A stretch of 64,000 bases of DNA from Scalesia atractyloides (Eukaryota; Streptophyta; Magnoliopsida; Asterales; Asteraceae), in contig CAMTDV010000022.1 in NCBI GenBank assembly GCA_947069175.1, positions 35,341,476-35,405,475 of the forward strand. Direction: 5' to 3'. Shown here piece by piece: positions 57,991 through 64,000 of the stretch. Below the pieces are notes generated by a model that saw only the letters and a list, made by a program, of their open reading frames with translations, ran no database searches and was not told where the DNA came from. Made by a program: the position numbers and the translations under genes. Within the stretch, counting starts at the first letter, position 1; every line of letters starts with the position of its first letter.

Positions 57991-59819
57991 TGATGTATAA
58001 GAATTTATACATCTTTAAAACGTCAAACAGACCCCGTTTACACGAGAACTTGTCTTATTTTCATTGATTTAGATATTTATTTGAGTTATTTGTGAAAATG
58101 CAGGTCCGGGCTTCGGCCCGGTAAAGAAACAAAGGCTTTTGGAGCAAATTGGAGCAAAAAACGGAGTTTTCCAGCAAATCGCCAGATATGGCACGACCGT
58201 GCCAACCACTGGCATGACCGTGCCAGGCCAACCCTGATCGGCACTCTCATCAGCACGCTAAGATTCTAGGCGAACCAGGAAGATTTGACGACTGGCACGA
58301 CCGTGCCAAGCCAAACCACTCTGAGATCAGCTTATTCCCGGGATCATTTCAGCCATTTTCGAATACTTTACCAGGAAGCACGACCATGCCAATGGTTGGC
58401 ACGACTGTGCCAACTCAGAAACGTTTGAGCATGATTTTTCCCAAAATGGCTAGCAAACAAGTCAACACTCGAAAAAGGCACCTGACACTTACCAAGCACG
58501 GCCATGCCAAATGGTGGCACGGTCGTGCCAAATGCCCAGTAGCTTAAATACGTGAGTTCAACTTATTTGAAGGGGAGTTGGAGCATTTGGGTGGATTTCT
58601 CTCTCAAGAAGCTGATCTTGGAAGGTTGGAGATTGAAAAAGGAGCCTTTAGGAGGTTGTATCACTTGATAATCCAACTCATTTAGTTAATTACCTTGTCT
58701 TAAACACTAGTATTTCACTTGTTATTCATGCACAATCCATATTACTTTATGTTTGTTTTAGTTATCATGAGCCTTGTAGGCTAAACATTTGGTGTTGTCT
58801 AAACTAGTTGAAGCTTATGAATATGTGATAATCATGGAAGTTGATGTGGTGATTGTTTTTGTTAATCTTCATAGTAGTGCTTGAATCTTGTTCTTGGAGT
58901 TCTTATACATGCTTAAATTCCTTGTTCTTGAATGTTTGGTCATAAGTATTTACATGTTGTGTTGGAAAGCCCCTGTAAAGATTATGATTATTGAATCTTA
59001 GTAACTTGTTAGCATGATTCATAACATGAAACTAGGAATGGTAATAGTTAACATGACTTGAATGTTGATTTGAACATGTGTAGAAATTCTTGCATTTAGA
59101 TTTGGAAAAATCATAATAATGTTTACTTGGATTCTATAGTTGTGTTTGTGTTAGATTGATGATTTTTGGCCAAGATTGTTATCTAGCATGACCATGCTTG
59201 TGGTTTTTTGTCAAGAACATGATGATAGTGCTACTTACTTGAAAGCAAGTTAGGGTGATTGTTATGTTGTTCATGGTAATTTTCCCAAACTTATAGAGTT
59301 AGGAGTTTTGACAAACAAATAACTCTTGTTTAAAGGTTAACATTAACTAAGCAAGTGAGCTTCAAATAATAATTTTTAGGTGATTAGAGTGATTATTCAT
59401 TTTAGTTTTCCTAAGGTTTATTAAACTAGGAAACCTTGATTGGAGACTTAGTTAACTTAGAGCTTGCATCAGCATTGATCCTCCACTTAGTTGTCACATG
59501 TTTGTTTGTGGATACTTAGTTTAGGCAACCCTTTCTTAGATATTGTCATTCTCTAGTTTAGTAGTAGTTTATTATTTCGCATGATAAATTAGGAACAAAA
59601 CCAACTCATCAATTGGAAAGGTCTAAAAGTAACGAAAATTTAGTACTGAGACACCGAGTCCACGGATTAATATCCGGTTCTTACCAGCGAACTATACTAC
59701 CACCTGACGGGTACACTTGCCTTATGGGTGTAGTTGGTTTTAAGTAAAAACTATTTTAAAACCTAATCTGTGTGAACGAAAATTATAATAATAAAAATAT
59801 ATTTAATTCACGCTCATCA
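57991..59819 (+). repeat. 3' LTR of the Athila-type element (1829 bp)
   Basis: Begins right after the purine tract; an inverted pair (gtataagaatttatac) lies at its start. Contains palindrome array 2 in the U3-like part. Its last 998 bp match the truncated 5' LTR. Confidence 0.85.
58190..58528 (+). repeat. Array 2 of GGCACGACCGTGCC palindromes, in the LTR
   Basis: Seven motifs at 58190, 58211, 58294, 58378, 58398, 58496 and 58515, in three pairs and one single, with about 85-118 bp between clusters. It is followed by a TATA-like cttaaatac at 58545, so the array sits where LTR enhancers normally lie. Confidence 0.88.
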
Positions 59820-60537
59820 AATACGCATCCCATAGAAATTTCAAGCCATTCGAACTCTTATGCCGGATCGCCCTACAAAGGCCCTAACGAGTGGACCAAT
59901 ATTGGAACCAATTTACCTTTGCCCACACTTCTTCTCATCACTCCCAACCACCCCAATACAAGAAGATGTCCACATGGAACCAATGGACCAACCTCAACCA
60001 CCTGAACCTTCAAGGAGAAAGCGTGGAGCACGTATGTCGGTATGTGCCGGACAAAGGTCGGGATCGCTGCCACCTTTGCCCTATTCCTACCCCACAATTC
60101 AAGAGGACCCACAAATGGGTGGACCCTCTAACACCTCAACTGTGGTGGAACCAACACCAACACCTGCAGTTCAACCACCACCATCGGGTTATAGTAACCC
60201 AATCCCCACATATCCGGATACGTCTGGATATGATCCTTTTAACCCGTCTGCTCCAGTTGACTATCAAACATGGTCGCAAGACCCCTATATACAAGCAGTT
60301 ATGCACAATGCACTTTACCCATATCCTTTCCCACCTACTTATCCACCGACTAGATATCCAACTTATGGGTACCAGTATCCGGTTATGCCACAACCACAAC
60401 CTCCGCCACCATTTGAGGCCAATGAGGCCTTGGAACGGATGAAAGAAATGCAACAGCAAGCGGAGAAAATGGAGAAGAAGACAAACAAATTCTTCAAGAA
60501 ACTCTCCAAGTTGGTCAAGGGAAAGAAGGACGAGTGA
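59820..60537 (+). pseudogene. Family X gag-like gene, C-terminal part
   Basis: Continues the gene from 52982: the frame picks up as THPIEISSHSNSYAGSPYKG, then after a frameshift at about 59860 the 225-codon frame 59860-60537 runs to the stop. It is rich in Pro, Tyr and Gln (YPYPFPPTYPPTRYPTYGY, QPQPPPPFE). It ends in a basic, probably coiled-coil helix (ALERMKEMQQQAEKMEKKT, then FFKKLSKLVKGKKDE). A low-complexity body with a helical basic tail would suit a self-assembling, RNA-binding coat protein (inference). No protease or pol follows. Confidence 0.72.
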
Positions 60538-62585
60538 AGTCTCTTCTAATAATATGTAGTCCCTATGAGGACATTGTTATTTTTTTGGTCCCTGCGTGGA
60601 CATTTGTATTTCCTTTAAGTTCTTGCATGGACAGTTTATTTCAATATTTCTAGTATTGTAACTTCTATTGAAATTTGGTACATCTCTCTAAAAGTTAGCT
60701 TATTTAAACTTTTTAACACTTCAAAAATTTAAACAATAAATAATAAATTAGATGTATATAAATATAATTTTAAATATATTATAATATTTTTATATATAAG
60801 AATTATTGAACATTACAATTATATATATATATATATATATATAATATACGTGTATACACGCACTCATATATATATATATATAATATGTTTATATATACGA
60901 ATTAACTTCCATTTTAATCCCTAAGGGTATTGTAGTCAATTAGTTAAAAAGTTGACATAAAAAACAAATCAAGTTAGTCATTTGGATGAGAAACGCTAAG
61001 AAAGCAAACCTCAGGGCCGAATTTGTTATAAATTAGATTTTTAGACTACACTAGCTAAAATAGATAAACCTCATAATGGAAACGAAAATTTACTCTTAGA
61101 TCTATTTATTAAAATGGTTATTAACATATATGTGTATATCTATCCACACACAATTATTTATCTTTGGTAAATTTGGAAATTGAACAAATTACATAAATCA
61201 GTTATATGAATATCAAGTATGGAAAACAATTCTTGACATGTCACAAAAATAATTAGATTTTGAGTTGGATAATATAACTCTGTCTATTATATAGTTCAAA
61301 TTGATGTTTCAATTGAGCCAATCGGATGTTTAAGGTATTACAAAGTTAATAGGTATTATTTATCTATGCAAATGCATATTAAATGAGTTGACTCGAACTT
61401 GACTTGAACACGATACAAAAGTGGTTGTGATATGACCCAAATAAACATATGAGTCGTGTTCAAGTTGAAAACTTTAACACCTCAACCCACCAACTTTTCG
61501 TCAACCCTCTAATCCTCCACTTCAGCGTCACCATACTTTCCCCTTCCCCATCCAAGGGCATGCCCCCCCCCCCTTTTTATTATTGGACCACCACATACAC
61601 ACCCACAATTTTCATCTGGGAGATTGGGTAATATCACTGACATCACCGAAACCGATAGGGGGCGATGTTCCCCTTTGGTGCCGACACAGATGACTCACCC
61701 CCGAGCTCTTCCCCAAATCATACCCTACAGCCTAATAAGAGTTGTAACAAGATAATCACATTTTTAATATCAAACAAAGCAAAATCTTATTGAAATATGA
61801 GTTATGTTGATTCATGTAACCTTTTAATAGAGTGAATGTTTGAAACGAAATGTTAAGTAATACTAAAATTGAGGCCAAATTAAAGTTAGCCAACCTCGGT
61901 TGCAAATGCCTTAAAACATTACTCAAGTTACTTAATTTGACATTTTGACAAACATGAAATTCATAGATACATTTGAGATCAATGGCGTTGATTGATAATC
62001 AAAGAAAACAGGAAAAGAGATTTATCGTCATTTATCATCAATGCCATCGATTCAGATTGGGTTATTTTTTTTTACCCATATAACTACACTAAAATCACTA
62101 TTTTATCTTTCTACTTTTTAATTAAATAAACTCTTTATATTTTTTCTCTCTCTTCCACTCATAACGACCTTTAACAAATTTATAAGAGTGAACAATGTTT
62201 CCCATATATTTATAGATGAACATTAACATTCCTATATATTTTCTGTCTCCTCCACTCACAATACTAAAAAACCACTCACAACCATTCCATATAATATAAC
62301 TAACCCACTCACAAAAATATAATTAATCCATTATGAATGCTCTAATATTCACTAGTGATTAGTGGTGAATAACACTTGCTAAGTAAACATTCATGTTTCT
62401 AATCATTTTCGTTTTGCGGGTTTTGAACCACAAGTATCAAATTCATATGATTGATCAAGTTTAGGCATCCTATGGCTTTAAGTTGGTTAAGTTTGATTTT
62501 GATTAATTAGCATAATCAAAGTTTGTGTTTTTGAGCAAAACTGACTTATAATGAAATTCTAAAAGAAATTATCCTGAAAATATTG
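60538..62585. other. AT-rich intergenic DNA with microsatellites
   Basis: The first about 150 bp look like the X gene's 3' untranslated region (three degenerate tgaggacatt / tgcgtggacatt / tgcatggacag units). (TA)n runs lie at 60818-60846 and 60866-60884, and a C run at 61564. No gene is recognised. No 3' LTR of family X is present. Confidence 0.55.
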
Positions 62586-63785
62586 GCTATTAATTTTTTT
62601 TGAAAGGTAAACTTCATTAAAAAACGACCAACCTCAAACCGAGGGGCCTGACAACAAACGACATTACATAATTATAAATTACACCAATCATGCCAAGAAA
62701 TATCTTTAAATTTCGACCTATTTTTGAACCATAAAAAACCCGTCGCCTTTACCTCACTCATAATGTCACAGATCTTTACTTCTTTGTTGTCAAATCTAGC
62801 TCTATTTCTTGCTTTCCAAATACACCAATACACCAACACCCAATCCTAACAATCCCTTTAAGCACCTCCTTCTTAATACCTTTTAGCCCCACATGATCAT
62901 GAATCTCGGTAATATCTTTGAAATCAAAGAAAATCAGGTTCTAGATATTACACCACTTACTGATTCGAAGCCAAACCACCAAAGCCACATAGCAGGAGGA
63001 GAAAATATGCTCAACCGAGTCTTCTCCATCTCTACATAAGACAAAACTGGAATCCGGAATATCAATGTTTCTTTTCCTCAACGCATCCACCGTAGCAATT
63101 TTATTCATGACTGTCCTCCAAATGAATATATTACATTTTGCAGGCAACCGTTTACAACTCTCCAAGACGCAATAGTTATTTTGGGCCCTATCTTTATTAA
63201 CAAATATTTAACTGCTCCAACATTGAAAAATTTATCGTTGGCACCAATCCATTCCCAAACATCACAATTGATGTTTAAGTTGACGTTGTACAGCATGCTG
63301 CATAACTCTAACAGATCCGAGGTTTCTGATCCAGCCGATATATATTACTACTCCAAGCCCAAACATACCTAAGCCCAGCGACCGGCCCACTATTTCTTAT
63401 GTTAATTCGATCACTAACCCTACATCTCTTCTCCTTTTCTAACTTAAATAACCCAGGAAACTTATCTTTTAAAGGCTCATTGCACAACCACGGATCCAAC
63501 CAGAAAGAAGTATCTTCCTCGTTTCCAACTTTGCTCTTGAAAAAGTTCCTTAAAGGAATCCGTCGATAGACGTTCTAGAAAGCACGTTTGCAATATTACA
63601 CCCCACCCCACCCATTGACTTTCTAGCAGGAATAAACTCCCAGCACGGTCTCGTATTATGAATAACATCAACTACTATCGTCCACAATTTGTTCTATCCG
63701 CTTTAAATTCTCCATCCCCATTTTGCCAAAAGTGAAATGTTAATGTTCTTGAGCTTAGTAAGGCCTAGCCCTCCACAAAACTAAT
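62586..63785 (-). mobile_element. 5'-truncated LINE-1-type retrotransposon, 3' end
   Basis: Minus-strand pieces match the end of plant LINE ORF2. GGLGLTKLKNINISLLAKWGW lies at about 63770-63705. FWLDPWLCNEPLKDKFPGLF and LEKEKRCRVSDRI follow at 63510-63410, then WEWIGANDKFFNVGAVKYLL at about 63255-63200. The zinc-binding RT C-terminal domain (zf-RVT) comes last: CNIFIWRTVMNKIATVDALRKRNI, then CRDGEDSVEHIFSSC, at 63135-62990. Frames change several times, so it is dead. The 3' untranslated end reads aatgaagtttacctttc and then an A run (minus strand) at about 62590-62605, typical of plant L1. The RT core and endonuclease are absent; the 5' break is near 63785. Confidence 0.82.
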
Positions 63786-64000
63786 AAAAGCTTATAATCA
63801 CGGTTAGAATTAAAATCTAATGCTTGTGTGAGGGGGGATCGGCTCTCCTTCGATGAGCACCCGACCGATCTGACTTAACTAACAGAGGTGGAATTCATTG
63901 TTAGTGAGCTTGACAAACACACAAGTGAGATCTACTGCTTAAATGCCTTGGATTGTATTGATAAACATGAACAAGTACAGAGCAAGTAAATAGTTCAGCA
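63786..64000. other. Window edge, no recognised feature
   Basis: No coding or element signal I can support. Confidence 0.5.

Larger units (their letters stand above)
52983..59819 (+). mobile_element. Deleted Athila-type LTR element inserted in the X gag gene
   Basis: The 3' LTR is 57991-59819 (TGATGTATAAG to CACGCTCATCA). The 5' LTR keeps only its last 998 bp (52983-53980), followed by a TTGGCACCGTTGCCGGGG primer site. The interior retains the tail of integrase (54123-54368), an ATHILA-ORF1-like gene remnant (55491-56130) and a long 3' region; gag, protease, RT and RNase H are gone. The left junction has no target duplication, because the first 830 bp of the 5' LTR and a few flanking bases were deleted. 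The right flank begins AATAC, and the X reading frame can be followed across. Confidence 0.83.
48939..60537 (+). mobile_element. Family X LTR element, plus strand, gag-like gene only, 3' end missing
   Basis: It consists of a 3.5-kb 5' LTR (48939-52448), a Met-tRNA primer site and one gag-like gene split by an Athila-type insertion (52983-59819). No pol domain and no second LTR are found before the end of the window. The 5-bp left flank is CCTAC (48934-48938), and no partner is identifiable. The LTR is the inverted relative of the solo LTR at 22470-47011. The element probably ends or is truncated between 60540 and about 60800. Confidence 0.85.

Noticed and set aside
62320..62345. MITE end (minus strand ttagagcattcataatgg)
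   Set aside because: It resembles a common plant MITE terminus, but I found no matching inverted end or target duplication nearby.

Overview
This window is plant nuclear DNA, most likely from a large-genome eudicot of the daisy family (Asteraceae). The family assignment is an inference: the antisense Tat gene and the two gag-like proteins resemble proteins I associate with Asteraceae genomes. I found no intact host protein gene, rRNA or functional tRNA. Most of the 64 kb is LTR retrotransposons inserted into one another, with a SINE-like insertion, a short inverted-repeat element, a LINE tail and many micro- and minisatellites. Several insertions are proved by exact 5-bp target duplications, and two of them also by an uninterrupted homologous copy elsewhere in the window.

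Region 1 (1-2119) is AT-rich intergenic DNA. Region 2 (2120-20517) is a decayed Ty3/gypsy element of Tekay/chromovirus type on the minus strand. Its gag, protease, RT, RNase H, integrase and short chromodomain-like tail all carry frameshifts or stops. Its 3' LTR is split by a solo LTR (2222-3549, duplication AAATC) and by a complete gag-only element (4125-12487, duplication TATAA). That element has no pol. Its LTRs each hold four tRNA-like modules and a minisatellite. The intact 5' LTR of the host element (18208-20517) shows the empty sites of both insertions. Region 3 (20518-22464) holds a TIR element, a tRNA-type SINE and simple repeats.

Region 4 (22470-47011) is one solo LTR, here called family X, on the minus strand (duplication ACACA). 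Later insertions stretch it to 24.5 kb. They are a Tat-lineage gypsy element (24418-41404, duplication GGGCA) and a 4.1-kb solo LTR (41861-45962, duplication TGTTC). The Tat element has two RNase H domains. On its opposite strand it carries a TATA-driven, spliced gene for a coiled-coil protein. It is itself split by a gag-only Copia element (29069-34672) that seems to have captured a PWI-like exon from a host gene.

Region 5 (47017-48938) is unclassified and contains a 233-bp tandem duplication. Region 6 (48939-60537) is a second family X copy on the plus strand: a 3.5-kb LTR, a Met-tRNA primer site and one gag-like gene rich in Arg/Gly, His/Ser and Pro/Tyr, with no zinc knuckle and no pol. 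That gene is cut in two by a deleted Athila-type element (52983-59819). The Athila remnant carries two arrays of a paired 13-14-bp palindrome, one internal and one in the LTR. Region 7 (60538-64000) is AT-rich DNA ending in a 5'-truncated LINE-1 tail on the minus strand.

None of these elements looks autonomous. The non-autonomous ones (TR-GAG, Copia, X) would need RT and integrase supplied in trans. All divergence remarks are estimates by eye, not alignments.
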